Positions 1 to 11,641 of a DNA stretch of 64,000 nucleotides are shown here, piece by piece. The notes beneath the pieces were generated by a model, which saw only the letters and a list, made by a program, of their open reading frames with translations, searched no databases and had not been told where the DNA came from. The stretch's first letter is position 1. The number at the start of each line of letters is the position of its first letter. Both the position numbers and the translations under genes were made by a program. Source of the DNA: Xanthostigma xanthostigma (lineage: Eukaryota; Arthropoda; Insecta; Raphidioptera; Raphidiidae); NCBI GenBank assembly GCA_963575645.1, contig OY754464.1:75738948-75802947 (forward strand), written 5' to 3'.

Positions 1-130
1 TTAGTCGCTTACTTAGTAATTTAGTCACCCAACTATTATTTTCTCATCACGCGCAGTCAGTCGCTCACTTAGTAATACAGTAACCCAAATTGATTATTTC
101 GGTCACCCAAAATTGTAATTTACAGTCACT
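1..130. repeat. Degenerate short tandem repeat
   Basis: Irregular repeats of TTAGTCGCTTACTTAGTAAT and GTCACCCAA run from the window edge, so the full extent is unknown. Confidence 0.4.
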
Positions 131-1030
131 CGTTTAAATACTACCCATTTTTAATTAACAAAAAATGGGGCCCCATTGAACTTCAATAAGCCATAGGTCG
201 CACAAAACCTAGATCCGTCCCTGGATGTGACTGCTAATTTTGATTGTGTACGACACATCAAAGCATTTGGTATTAACATTGAGTGCCAGCTATATATCAT
301 ATAAATTTTTTTCATTAAGATTTCGTACAAAAAAGTGCAAAGAAATTGTAGATTGATGAATAACAGAATTTATTAACTTTTCTTTGATCATCTGTAATTT
401 GTAAAAGCAGTTTAGCCACCACCTGCTCTTGTAACGTAGGTGCGGTTAAAATTTCTTTGAAGCTAAAATAATTTAATCTAATTAAGAGAGAATAACATGC
501 TTGGTACGAAGCGGCTGTCATTCCGAAGATCTGTCAAAGTTAATATTATTTTTAGACTAGAATATACAACTATAATACAGAGATATGGGTGTGTTGTTTT
601 TGCAGTGGTGTAGTGAGTTATTGTGTTCGTTATATATGGATATATATTCATCCCATCAAAAACATAAAACGTAAAAAATGCCAAGTCTCGCAACGCAGTT
701 CTTCCGCAAAAAAAAGTTGTAAGATCTCATGTAAAACCAAGTCAGTTATTCTAGTTAAAAGCATCTGGCCAACCACTTTGTTATAAATTTTTTTATTACT
801 CATGCGGGAAAAGTGGTATCCTTTACGCATGCTGTTACGGTTGAAAAGTAGCTATTTTAATTTGCGTGCGGAAACTTTATTTGTCGCACTGAAATTATTG
901 TTTGCCGCACGCAAATTCAAAGAAAAAACAATATAATAACGGTGTTAATGTCAACGAAACAAACTTTTATTCTTGACAATTTTAACAATATTAACTGAAT
1001 TTTCAACTTTTTAATGATTTAATTTTAATT
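131..1030. other. No recognisable feature
   Basis: AT-rich sequence with only short, overlapping chance ORFs on both strands. I see no gene, tRNA or delimitable repeat. Confidence 0.5.
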
Positions 1031-1033
1031 TTT

Positions 1034-1715
1034 ATTACTTCTAATTTCTTTTGACGTGATAACGTCTTATAAATTGATGAATCACCAATCTTATAAATTG
1101 ATAAAACACCGGCTGCATGCACGAAAAAGTGTAACGTTCCTAAATCCTAACGTTCCTAACGTTCGTAACGCGTAACGTTCCGCCTGACCCTGTGCGTGCT
1201 TTTTGCTAATTTCTCGCTCAATTTAAATCAGATCGGTTTGAAACCAGTCTTAAACGAAAGAGGAGAACATTTTACATAGATTTCGTATAACAGAATTTGC
1301 CTAAACAGTTTTTTTATACAAATTTATATAGAAAAATAGCTGTATAAATGCAATGTTGTCTAATGCATGGCGCGACGCGGTCGGTCGTCTTTGTTTGCCG
1401 TACATGGAAATTAGAAAATAACGTATGTCTTGTCTTAACATGAAAACGGCTGCATTTCTAATGTTTAATTCAATTTTTTGACATTAGTATTTTGTGAAAT
1501 GCAACGCCTTCTAAGTGAAGTATTGGAATAACTAATTATTATTAGAACATAATACTTTGACAGTTGCAAACTTCACTTTTGACATTTCTTATCATTCCGA
1601 CACCAAGGATAAGCGGATTGAAACCAAATTTTGGGAGGTTTAGGTTATGTATTACGGAATACGTTATCACGTAAAACTATCGTCCGTAAACCGACTTTAC
1701 AGACAACCAATTTAT
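1034..1715 (-). repeat. Mosaic: repeat X split by a fragment of the satellite-bearing repeat S
   Basis: The outer parts (1034-1195 and about 1640-1715) match, inverted, the two ends of repeat X at 42530-43405, including GACGTGATAACGTC and GTCGGTTTACGG blocks. The middle (about 1200-1640) matches repeat S at 60530-60955, including the GAGCGGATTGAAACCAAATT-like block (here AAGCGGATTGAAACC). S appears to have inserted into X. Confidence 0.6.
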
Positions 1716-1819
1716 TTTTTTTTTAATTCGTAATAATATTTTAATTTTAATTTAATTCGTAATAAAAAATAGTATGTGCAACTAGTGCGGCAAGTTGCAC
1801 AATATACTATTACCTAATC

Positions 1820-2071
1820 AATTGCTTTTCAACATTTATAGTGACCGTATCAATATTAGACATATTTATTTCTATAATAATTATAATGACTTGTCAATTA
1901 CACGGCACCATATTCTACTAATTAAAATACTTTATTCTTAAGTGCACTTAGTAAATAGTAGATTATTCTTTTATAATAAGGTTGGCCGTGCAATTGCCAA
2001 GTCATTACAATTAGTGAAGAAATAAAGGTGTCTAGTATTGATAAGGTCACTATAAATGTTGATAGGCAATT
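1820..2071. repeat. Fold-back repeat with ~110-bp arms
   Basis: The left arm starts AATTGCTTTTCAACATTTAT and the right arm ends ATAAATGTTGATAGGCAATT. The pairing continues through TATAGTGACC/GGTCACTATA and ACACGGC/GCCGTG. It is probably a MITE. Confidence 0.65.
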
Positions 2072-2089
2072 AACAATTTATAACAAAGT

Positions 2090-2335
2090 TGTTGGACAGG
2101 TGCTTCCATAGACTCTAACTAAAATAAGCGGTGCTCTCCAAAGGGTGCTATATCTTAACATGCCTTTTCCAAAGCCTGAGGACATTATACCCAAGGTTCA
2201 TAAAAAGCTTTTTATGAGACTGGGAATAATATACCTACTATTAGTGGATGCACAAATGATCTTTTAGGTCGCAGTGTTTGTGAGATATCAAGTGTCTTAT
2301 CACCCCAAATAAATCTAATCTAATCTAAATAAAAT
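2090..2335 (+). mobile_element. Probable LINE 3' end with (AATCT)n tail
   Basis: A non-coding stretch ends in repeated TAATCTAATCTAAAT, the kind of simple-repeat tail seen on RTE-type LINEs. There is no reverse transcriptase here, so this is a tentative call. Confidence 0.3.
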
Positions 2336-2842
2336 AACTGTGCTGTGTGTTATTTTGGAGTTTTTTCATGTTATTATCACGTTTATAGACTTTTATACCG
2401 TATTTTATTAATTTCGCATCATGGAAGACGGTTTCGTAAAACCAAGAATAGATAAAATTAAGATAGTATCTACAGAACCGAACCACTATTTACAGTCTCT
2501 TTGGTACAGCACTGCTTCTTTGCGTACTATTATTATGTATCTTTAGCAGTTATATTAATTATTGACAGGGTTTGAGACCACACAAGATGCAATGTTACAA
2601 TGAGAACAACACGAAGCTTTCATTATAAAGATAAAATACAGTATGGTCGCATTATTATAATGTCCATTTTATCCGTGCTTTGTTACAATGATTCTGCAGT
2701 TGAATGATTGCAGCAAAGATCTAAAGCGTTTAAGTTCTTTGCCTGACGAAGCCACTGTGTTATGTGAAACATTTGCTATAAAATAAAGTTCTTAATAAAC
2801 AAGAAAACAGCATGTTTTGTTAAATTTAAATGTATAGTATAT
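2336..2842. other. Unassigned; one 41-codon ORF at 2421-2546
   Basis: A plus-strand ORF beginning MEDGFVKPRIDKIKIV and ending TAG at 2544-2546 looks more protein-like than most short ORFs here. I do not recognise it, and no splice partner was found. The rest shows nothing. Confidence 0.25.
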
Positions 2843-3349
2843 ATCGAGGAAGGCTATAGGCTGTATAAAATCAGGCTACGACCATTAGGAGCGGAGCATT
2901 AATGAAAAATGTTGCAAAATGTATCTCAAAAATAAGCTTCTATTCAGGTGAAATGCACTAATTAAATATACTCATATTAGCGTTGTAAGAATACAGCGCC
3001 GGCTAGCTCAATCGGTAGAGCACACGACTGTCAATATCAGGGTCGTGGGTTCGAGCCCTACATTGGGCGAATACATTTCTAATTTTTTTTTTATTTTCTA
3101 CATTGCTTTCTTCTAAGGCTTACATTTAAATTTATTTTAATTTTATTTAATTAATTAAAAAAATATTATTAGTTAAAAAAAGTATAATTACTGCATTTTA
3201 ACGACAAAAACTTTTAAACGGTAACTCCGATCATCATGAAATTTGGACACAACATTCATCTCGGTAAACTAAGATGAATGTGTGTACTCATGTTCCTTCC
3301 TTCCCCATTCGTTCTTTTACACCCGGGTGAAACCGGGCGGGACCGCTAG
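2843..3349 (+). mobile_element. Helitron family A, 5'-truncated, with tRNA-Lys-like insert
   Basis: From CGAGGAAGGCTATAGG to the terminal GGGACCGCTAG followed by T. The 3' block CACCCGGGTGAAACCGGGCG forms the usual subterminal hairpin. It shares the tRNA-Lys-like insert with the complete copy at 43855-44608. Confidence 0.8.
2997..3069 (+). repeat. tRNA-Lys-derived sequence inside Helitron A
   Basis: It matches tRNA-Lys well through the D arm (TAGCTCAATCGGTAGAG) and T arm (GGGTTCGAGCCC). The anticodon loop reads CTGTCAATA, not CTCTTAA, and the acceptor stem is broken at its first pairs. It is a non-functional relic carried by the Helitron. Confidence 0.7.
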
Positions 3350-3388
3350 TAAAGTATAAACCAAGACCAATAAATCTAAAATCGGTTA

Positions 3389-3932
3389 TAATACGACTAA
3401 TCGCGAGTCAGACTTGCGCACCGAGGATTCTGTACAAACTTGAATGTATATAAATAGCTCGTCCATCACGAGAATCGAGCCTCGAAGATTTTTCCCTGTG
3501 TCGTTGGTAAACTTGTACCTATACATCGACAAACGTTGCGGTCAGTTTGCCAACTAAGCGTGTTAATTGCAGTGAGTTCAGATGGATTACTGAACTGTAT
3601 TATATCTGAAAGTCTAGTTGTCGTATCGTGTTGTATGCGAGTGTTCTCATATCGTGCTGTATAAACGCACGCGTTTTTTTTTTTGATGTAGCTACAAATT
3701 TACGGTTTTAGATTTTTCTCTTGTGCTATAATAATAATAGTAATAAATAAATTCATTGATCACAGAAATCAATGGGATAAGACATTGCTTCTTGCCAAAT
3801 TTCATGATTCTAGGTCGACGGGAAGTACCCTATAGGTTTTGATTCCCAAGAGTCTTGACAGACAGACGGACGGACAACAAAGTGATTCTATAAGGGTTCC
3901 TTTTTTCCTTTTGAGGTACAGAACCCTAAAAA
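3389..3932 (+). repeat. Dispersed repeat with GGRTTCYGTAC/GTACAGAACCC ends and (CAGA)n tract
   Basis: The left part reads GCGAGTCAGACTTGCGCACC then GAGGATTCTGTAC. The right part has GACAGACAGACGGACGGAC then GGTACAGAACCC. Relatives are at 33516-33605 (minus) and 37018-38567. The class is uncertain. Confidence 0.45.
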
Positions 3933-3949
3933 AGAATGTATATTACACT

Positions 3950-4515
3950 CAGCGTTGCCAGTTTTTTTTTTTTTTGTCAAGTCGGGATTTTGGAACTCTT
4001 TGAGTGAAAACAGCGGGATTTTTTCGTCGAAAGCGGGACAGTAAAAAAACGTATATAATCAGAAGTTTTCAAATACCTATTTATCTTTTTATTTGAATTA
4101 AAATTACGTTTACGTGACAATAGATAGCAAAAATAGTCATAGAAAATGTATTTTAATAAAAATTTAATATTTTAAATCAGATTTACCCTATCGTTAAATA
4201 GTTGAGTCTTATTCGTCTTCAGAATAAAAAAAAAAAAAAACAGAAATCAAAATCAAAAAATTGTTATTTATTAGAAAAATATCGCGTTTCAAACAATAGT
4301 CTGTGGAGTGAGTGTTACAAATTGCAACTTACAATAAGAGAATAATTATTTATAAGAATTACTTATTCATGATATTTCTGTGAAGATTTAACTTCTTTTA
4401 AAGTTATCCCCGAGTTATCCCTGAAAAGCGGGACTGAGCCTGTCCCGCGCGGGACATTTAATTTTGATTTAAAAATCGGGACGTCCCGCCAAAATCGGGA
4501 CGTCTGACAACGCTG
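3950..4515 (+). mobile_element. hAT-type MITE family 1, copy 1
   Basis: Ends CAGCGTTGCCAG and CTGACAACGCTG. The 8-bp ATTACACT is duplicated exactly at 3942-3949 and 4516-4523. It is 566 bp, non-coding, and about 90% like the inverted copy at 5339-5899. Confidence 0.9.
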
Positions 4516-4549
4516 ATTACACTGCATACTATATAGAAGTAAAACTTTA

Positions 4550-4648
4550 TACTTACAAAAAAGTTATGCGTGGTCAAGGTCATACATAAAAAAAAAAATA
4601 TGCGCGTCGACTTGAGAACCTCCTCCGTTTTTGTTTTTCGTCGGTTAA
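4550..4648 (+). mobile_element. LINE 3' end fragment
   Basis: It shares AGTTATGCGTGGTCA, a poly-A run and CGACTTGAGAACCTCCTCCG with 31230-31335. I recognise this as a common lepidopteran LINE tail (RTE-type likely). Confidence 0.45.
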
Positions 4649-5234
4649 AAATTAACATTCACGACTTACTGAGTATACAAGGTATTAGATTCGTACAAGC
4701 ATCAACTAGTTAGCTCTATTATTCAGAATGACAGAAAAATCGCTGTAATCAATCATAATATTCATGAAAAATTAACTGCTCCGAGTAATATTATCTTGCA
4801 CGCAATCAATTGGGTATCGTTAAGGCTCTTTTGTACCTGTTTAAGTTATTGTTAATTTCGTTTGTTACTTCAAAGGGACTACCGTTCAATTATTATTTTT
4901 TTTTATATTTGAAACTTTTTACTTTGTTTGTATCATTTTCGCAATTTTAATACCTCGAAGCGCTTCATGTTTCAATATGAAGTATATTTTTTGAAGGGGT
5001 CGTATTTTTACAATTTTAAGTACAAGTGTATTGAATTTAATGAAAGCTTTATTTTGTTTCATTGAAGAATATTATTGAAAAGTGTGGGTGTTACGAAATT
5101 TTTTAATTAATTATCTTTAATAGTTTAATTTCTAAAATGCTGAATGAAATATAAAAATCTTAATATACTTATTTGTTGATACAAAAATGAATTTCAAAAA
5201 ATGTGCGAAACGAATACACTTAGACTATTGTGAA
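4649..5234. other. No recognisable feature
   Basis: AT-rich sequence without a gene or a delimitable repeat; only short chance ORFs. Confidence 0.5.
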
Positions 5235-5338
5235 TTACTTTTACAATATTTTTTGAGGTCCCTCGAAGCCAAAAAAACATATTTTTGGAAAACGGCTGTG
5301 CGTCTGTTGGTCTGTTAGTCTGTGAACACGATATACAG

Positions 5339-5899
5339 CAGCGGTGCCAGACGTCCCGATTTTGGCGGGACGTCCCGATTTTTAAATCAAAATTAAATGT
5401 CCCGCGCGGGACAGGCCCAGTCCCGCTTTTCGGGGATAACTCGGGGATAACTTTAAAAGAAGTTAAATCTTCACAGAAATATCTTGAATAAGTAATTCTT
5501 ATAAATAATTATTCTCTTATTGTAAGTTGCAATTTGTAACACTCACTCCACAGACTATTGTTTGAAACGCCATATTTTTCTTATGAATAAAACTTTTTTG
5601 ATTTTGATTTCTGTTTTTTTTTATTATTCTGAAGACGAATAAGACTCAACTATTTAACGATAGGGTAAATCTGATTTAAAATATTATATTTTTATTAAAA
5701 TACATTTTCTATGGCTATTTTTGCTATCTATTGTCACGTAAACGTAATTTTAATTCAAATAAAAAAATAAATAGGTATTTGAAAACTTCTGATTATATAC
5801 GTTTTTTTACTATGTCCCGCTTTCGACGAAAGAATCCCGCTGTTTTCACTCAAAGAGTTCCAAAATCCCGACTTGGCAAAAAAAAAACTGGCAACGCTA
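5339..5899 (-). mobile_element. hAT-type MITE family 1, copy 2
   Basis: The inverted copy of 3950-4515. Ends are CAGCGGTGCCAG and CTGGCAACGCTA. The 8-bp ATATACAG is duplicated exactly at 5331-5338 and 5900-5907. The paralogous repeat at 13235-13475 lacks this insertion. Confidence 0.9.
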
Positions 5900-5946
5900 A
5901 TATACAGGTTAAATGGATGAGCGGATTGAAACCAAATTTTTATATA

Positions 5947-6439
5947 CAGATTGTATCAAATCAAAACGGTCCATAGAACATTCTGTGTGTAAGACAGAGA
6001 CGATATATAAAGCACTAAAGCAGTAAGTAAGAATGAGATAAATGATCGCTAATATAGTTACTGTGGTTACGTAAATAAATAATTACGTACACTGTAAATC
6101 TTTTTACCAATTCATCAATTAAAACAACTAAACTGTAATATTAATTCGTATTATTATTTATATCTGGTACAAAAGTCTTAACCATTTAATTATTTGGATT
6201 TTTTCCTGAATAGTATAAATAGCCATTTTATCAATAATTTCACTAGTGAATACTGGCATTTGATAAAATAGTGATTTTTACTGTCTAAAAACAAAGACGA
6301 TACTATCAGATTGTATAACCATAGTAACTATAAGCGATCATTTATCTCATTCTTACTTACTGCTTTAGTGCTTTATATAATATCGTCTCTGTCTTATACA
6401 CAGAATGTTTTATGGACCGTTTTGATTTGATACAATCTG
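5947..6439 (-). mobile_element. MITE with ~130-bp inverted ends, copy 1
   Basis: CAGATTGTATC...GATACAATCTG with arms of about 130 bp, flanked by TATA on both sides (a TA or TATA duplication, Tc1/mariner-like). The second copy is 35073-35678 in the other orientation. Confidence 0.8.
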
Positions 6440-6610
6440 TATAAATATGAAGAGCTCTAATTTTTAGGGGAAAATCGTAACATGCACATAAAAGATATAA
6501 TATGCTATAACATTGTTTTTATATAATAATAGTATACTTTTCATAACGGTTCATTATTCTGTTTATTTTTACAAGAAAGTTTTGTAAATAATTTTCTAAA
6601 ATTTATAGTT

Positions 6611-7189
6611 TGGGAAATATTATAAAATTAAACAAAAAATCAGCTGTTCACAAGCATACTTCGGTTAATTTTTGCACGACGTGTCAACATATTATGGTAA
6701 CCATGCATATCGTAATATTTAATACTAGCCGTTACCCATGTCATCGCATCGTTTTTTTTATTATAATATCTCAAATGTCAATATTTTAAGTTGAAATGGC
6801 CCCTTCGTCCATTTGACTGGAATTTTTAAATTAACAATACAGTATATTAGCAATGGTATCATGGATAGTATCTTTGTAATACTAATAATTGTGAAAAATG
6901 CAAAATAATTGCAAATTGCAAACAATAAATAATATAGATTAACAATTGTTGCTATTATTACATGCACTTTGAAGATTTAATCGAATTGTACAAAAATTGA
7001 GTACAGACAGTCAGCAAAGTACCCTTAACATAGATATCTCGTTCGTGTTTCCATTATTTGATAGCAATTATACACTATTACCTCGCGAATTATAGTAACA
7101 TAATCAAATAAAAGCAAAACAAACTCGGATTTGCCTTCGTTTCTGAATTAAACTATATAATGACTAAAGTATAGCTCAATATCCCCTAT
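6611..7189. other. No recognisable feature
   Basis: AT-rich sequence with short chance ORFs only. Confidence 0.5.
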
Positions 7190-7508
7190 GGCCTATATTA
7201 TTAAACGAGCTAATCTTGTATCTACCTATGTACCTACTACCTATGTCCCTAAATATTTTCTCGAAAACGGCCCTAACGATTTGGATGAAATTTACTGAAA
7301 AGGGATTTTGGGGGGCAAAAAATCGTTTTAGCTAGGTCTCATCTCTCGAAAAAATCGTTTTCTTACAAATTTTATCATTATAAAAATCAATTTTTTGACG
7401 TATGAAAATACTTAAATATTGTAAGTAGGTTTTGGAATTTTATACAAACAATGAAACAATTGTTTTCAAAATTTAACTTTCCGAGCAAGGCTCGGTCATC
7501 CAGGTACT
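7190..7508 (+). mobile_element. Helitron-like family E, copy 1
   Basis: It starts CCTATATTATTAAACGAGC and ends just after a hairpin CCGAGCAAGGCTCGG with TCATCCAGGTA. A copy is at 40531-40832. A terminal hairpin about 10 nt from the end without inverted termini fits a Helitron, but no CTRR end is visible. Confidence 0.45.
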
Positions 7509-7616
7509 ATTAAATTAACTGTTGATCACTGCTTTTTTTTTATAGATTTTTGCAGAAGATAAAAATACATTTTTCGAAAGATTGGCCACAAGCAAAACAT
7601 CGGTAAAGCTTTTTTT

Positions 7617-7937
7617 CTTCATACCTCGATCGAAAGCACATACTTTCGGCATCAAATGTAAGGCAGAAAGTCTACGCATTGGTGGGATTACACAAACTAA
7701 TGTGGGAAGTACGCACGTTCCGGCGACAGTAAAGAAAAACTAACTGTCAACTGTTGTTTAGATATCGTTTCCATAGCAACCCTATTACATTCTAGCTAAT
7801 AGTCGCGAACAGCTGTCATTCCTGTTTTTACTTTTTAAGCTACTCGCTTGGAATTTATCTGTGTTTTTATGTAATTAATAAGTAATTAATTAATTAACGT
7901 ATTTAATAAGCGTTATACTTACGACCTAGGTATGAAG
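7617..7937 (+). mobile_element. MITE with CTTCATACCTCG inverted ends, copy 2
   Basis: CTTCATACCTCGATCG at the left, CTAGGTATGAAG at the right, closely matching 54660-54970. It is followed at 7942-8017 by the same palindromic arm that follows the intron 2 copy. Confidence 0.6.
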
Positions 7938-8141
7938 CAAAATAGTGTACACTACAATGGCGCACAGTGCAAGAATATCAAACTTTCGGCCCCTGTGGTG
8001 TTATATATTCTATTTTTTTAGATTGTTCCTTATCCAAACTTTCCCTCCTGCACGTATTAAGATAGTATTTATTCTCTTCGCCTGTTCAAATGTCCGTTTT
8101 CTAAAAAATAAAAATTAAAATTTACTGTGGAGTAAGTATTC

Positions 8142-8667
8142 TTGTTAACGACCGTTTTAGTCAACGGGTAACGGGCCGACGCGAAACGGTTACCTTTGAA
8201 CACGTTCCGCTAATATAACGTGAGCGCGTCCGTTGCTATCGATATCAGTTCTATACTTGAAGGGCGAAGAAGTGCAAGTACGTTATGTCTTGCTCGTTTA
8301 TTTTTGTATTTTCTAAAGTCTTGTCCCAACACTGGCCTATTATGAACAAGGCTAATTAATAAATCCATATCAATATCAATTTTAAACTCTATATTCACAA
8401 TGAGCAGCACAAGGTAGGTAGGGTAGGTATAGGTAAAAACGTGTGCGCACATCCGTCGTCGTCAACAGACTTCTATGAAATGACGTGGTCCACTGTATCG
8501 GACCGACCGCCGTCGCGCCGAGGGCGACGTGCGGGTATCCGTTGAGTTTTGTTGCAACAGTTACATGCCCGTCGCGTTAACAAGCACCCGCACTAACCTA
8601 TTGAACATTGCGCGTCGGCCCGTCGCCCGTCATAAAAATCGGGCCGTTATCCGTTGTCGTTAACAAG
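8142..8667. mobile_element. Candidate inverted-repeat element, GC-richer
   Basis: The ends CTTGTTAACGAC and GTCGTTAACAAG are inverted, and both sides carry AACGGGCCGA-type blocks. No clear TSD. The GC content is well above the surroundings. Confidence 0.35.
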
Positions 8668-9630
8668 AGGCCTAAGGAGACGTCCGCCGCTAAAGTTACG
8701 AGATTTGGGGTTTGTATCCTGACGGTGACAATGTTTGAAAAATATTTTTTTCTAATAAAGCGATGTAACGATAGGTGCTTCTTAACAACTATAGCAAACA
8801 GTAGCTATACTGTATTATTAATATTTAATTAATTTAAATATGTAATTCATTTGAAAACAATGTGTGGTTGAAGTTAAATTGTTTAAATTTTGATTTGCAT
8901 CGGATTTATAATTAAAAGTAGCTGGGGTTCAAAAAGTTAGTGCGACTGTGAGGTTATGTTTGAGTTGAGGTGCACACCCCTGTTTAGTGGGGTAGCGTTG
9001 GTCAACGCGATTGGTAGCACCCCTTCAGCCCCAAACACAATCATAACCATCATTGTCGAACAATGAACAAATCCCCTGTCATCTATACCAATATACGTAG
9101 AAAGTTATAGGCGTTATTGGTGTACTGGGTTTTCAAAAAGTCCGTAGGTTATTATTACCAAAAATGCAATTTTGAAATAATGATACTGAACACAATATAA
9201 CGAATTATCACTGATCGGGTGCTGTATGCCCATTTTAAAAAAAAGCTGAAGGTAAAAATAGTAATAAATTGTAAAACCAATAATAATACAGGGAATAGAC
9301 AGGGAATAGAGACATTCCAGAGTAGAAAAATTAGGGGAAAGCTGGATTTTTGCATGAACCTTCCTTTTATAGTTCTAAACAATATACCAAAAGTCCCCGC
9401 CGACACATGTGCCGCTAAAAATGTTACGCGCGATTAAAGGTCACAAGCAACGGTTTTTCGCGAAAATCTCGTTAACGGTGACCTTTATGAAAAAATAGTG
9501 GTTACCAAATTTGTAGCTTAGAAAATTGCCTACAAAAAATACCCTATTACTTTTTTTCGTAAGACTAACGGTTTTCGATAAAATTTGATTTAAGTAACAA
9601 AAATATTAGGAGCACTGTGGTTTGAATCTA
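8668..9630. other. No recognisable feature
   Basis: Only overlapping short ORFs on both strands, none with family resemblance. Confidence 0.5.
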
Positions 9631-9702
9631 ATAAAAAATAGAGAATAGTTACTTCTTACCACAACAAGTTGTGGTAAGAAGTAACTATTCTCTATTTTTT
9701 AT
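9631..9702. repeat. 72-bp perfect palindrome
   Basis: Arms of about 35 bp, ATAAAAAATAGAGAATAGTT... and its exact complement, meet at ACAACAAGTTGT. The loop is only two bases. Confidence 0.9.
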
Positions 9703-10005
9703 TTGATTTAAGTAGTTGTAACGTTTATTCACAAATTAATTTCGTTACTCGCATTTGTCGTATCGATGTCAGTTTAATTCGTTTATGCGAACGAATACAG
9801 TGTATCATACGACATACATCATTCGGATGCGAGAACTGGATCGGTTCACTAAGCGATTGAATGAATTCGAGGTGAGAGAACGAGGACCCATATATAATTT
9901 TGTATCGCGTAGTCAGCGAAAAAATTAGAGCAAACATTGCTTGTGAATAGTTGTTACAGAAAAGTTTTAAATGGTGATATAAATGATTGTCAGGCATTCC
10001 GTACC
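9703..10005. other. No recognisable feature
   Basis: A 90-codon minus-strand ORF here shows no known motif and is read as chance. Confidence 0.45.
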
Positions 10006-10013
10006 GTGTGTAC

Positions 10014-10952
10014 TAGTGATGTAATGAATGTCAATTTTTAGACATTTGGACCGCGAATATCTGTCGCAGATATCTAGCGTCATTTGTCCAAGGTTAAAAT
10101 TTGACAGCTGACTGACCTCGCAAGTCGCACGCTGACATTTGTAGTGATTTTGGGTACTAGGTTGATTATTAATACTAAGTCTAATGCTTTATTATCCAAT
10201 GTTAAAGTAAACACTAATAAAAAATATGATTGCATGGTTACTTTAACGAAAAATTATTTTTTTAAAAAACGAGTAAAAAAAAACTCTTCTTTTAGAAATG
10301 CTAAGAAATTAATATTTTTTGTCTTATTTAATAATAGCTGCTACCCGCAGCTCCGCACGCGTTTGAGATGAAACGGGACAGCGATCACAGTGGTGGAACC
10401 ATACCACTTTAAAAAACAATGTTTATACTTTGATGTTTTTGAATTAGGCCCCAGAAGGAACTCAGGACCCTCCCGGGCTATATAATATCACGCTACGACC
10501 AATAGGAGCGGAGCATCAATAAAAAAAGTTGCAAAAACAAAAAAAAATATTCCTTTTGTAAACTTCCGTTGCGTGCGCTGCGTAAACGGTTAAAGTTACG
10601 CAAAAATCATGTATGACGGAATTGTACCCCTTTAAAAGTTCTAAAAAAAAAACCGCGACAGCATATAAAACCCAAAATTTGTCCGTCTGACAAAAACTTT
10701 TGAACGGTAACTCCGATCATCATAAATTTTGGACACAGCATTCATCTCGGTAACTAAGATTAACGTGCTTACTCATGTCCCTCCCCCCATTTGTTCTTTT
10801 GCACCCGGGTGAAACCGGACGGGATCGCTAGTAATATTATATAGTAGGATTATTTTCACATAAAAAAAAATTCTGTAATTAATGTTCGTATGAATATTGC
10901 GAATTTGAATGTCTAAAAATATTCGAATATTCACGTATTCGTTACATCACTA
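10014..10952 (+). mobile_element. hAT-type element (TAGTGATGTAA ends) split by a Helitron
   Basis: TAGTGATGTAATGAAT at the left, ATTCGTTACATCACTA at the right, and an exact 8-bp GTGTGTAC duplication (10006-10013, 10953-10960). Helitron A sits inside at 10478-10831. No transposase remains. Confidence 0.88.
10478..10831 (+). mobile_element. Helitron family A, 5'-truncated, nested in hAT
   Basis: Starts at TATATAATATCACGCTACGA and ends CACCCGGGTGAAACCGG...GGATCGCTAG followed by T. It lacks the tRNA-Lys insert. Confidence 0.8.
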
Positions 10953-11189
10953 GTGTGTACAATAATCACTGGTTTGATTTAATGACATTGTTCGGCAGTA
11001 GTTACGTATCATATTCATGTATTATATTAATACGCTAAGGTTAAAGATGTTTGCCTCCCTTTTTAGAAAAAACCTCACAATTTCTCCACATAAATTATAT
11101 ATCATTTTACAGATAATTGCTTGCTCTACTGACATCGACAACTAAAAAATTTATTATTGCTTTTGTTTTTGTAAGTTAATTAAAATACA

Positions 11190-11440
11190 GCAACGCTGAA
11201 CAACGTCTGCCATCTGACGGCTTTAATTTTGAAACAACGTCAACATTTCGATCTGTCATCTGACCTTCATATTGTAATAATACTGCATACTGCCATCTGA
11301 CGGCTTTAATTTTGAAACAGTGAGCAACGCTGAACAACGTCACAGCAATGCTGCATGATGCCATCTGACGGCTTAGCTCAACGCTTTTGCTACTTGCGCC
11401 TCTATATGACAATTTTAGTAAAATATTTCTTCGACCTGTC
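11190..11440. repeat. Degenerate local repeats (GCCATCTGACGGC)
   Basis: GCCATCTGACGGCTTTAATT and GATCTGTCATCTGA blocks recur three times in about 250 bp. A 115-codon minus ORF across them is an effect of the repeats. Confidence 0.5.
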
Positions 11441-11641
11441 ATCTGAGCTTCATATTGTAATACAACAAAAAGAAGAACGTTATAAGCAGCGTGCAAAATT
11501 AGAAACGAATTGAATACCTGCAATCATAAGTATTTAAAAAATAATTTTGTAAAGTGATAATTATTATACTTATTTAGTGCACACTAGTATTTATATAATT
11601 AGGTATACATGTACCAAACGTGCCGGCCACTATATTATGTA

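Larger units (their letters stand above)
5235..6605 (+). repeat. Repeat S copy carrying two nested MITEs and one satellite unit
   Basis: The pieces 5235-5338, 5900-5946 and 6440-6605 together match repeat S (compare 13235-13475 inverted, and 60900-61200). They include GTCTGTTAGTCTGTGA and GAGCGGATTGAAACCAAATT. A hAT MITE and a TA-flanked MITE split it. Confidence 0.65.

Noticed and set aside
2997-3069. Functional tRNA-Lys gene
   Set aside because: Anticodon loop and acceptor stem are damaged, and it lies at a fixed position inside Helitron copies.
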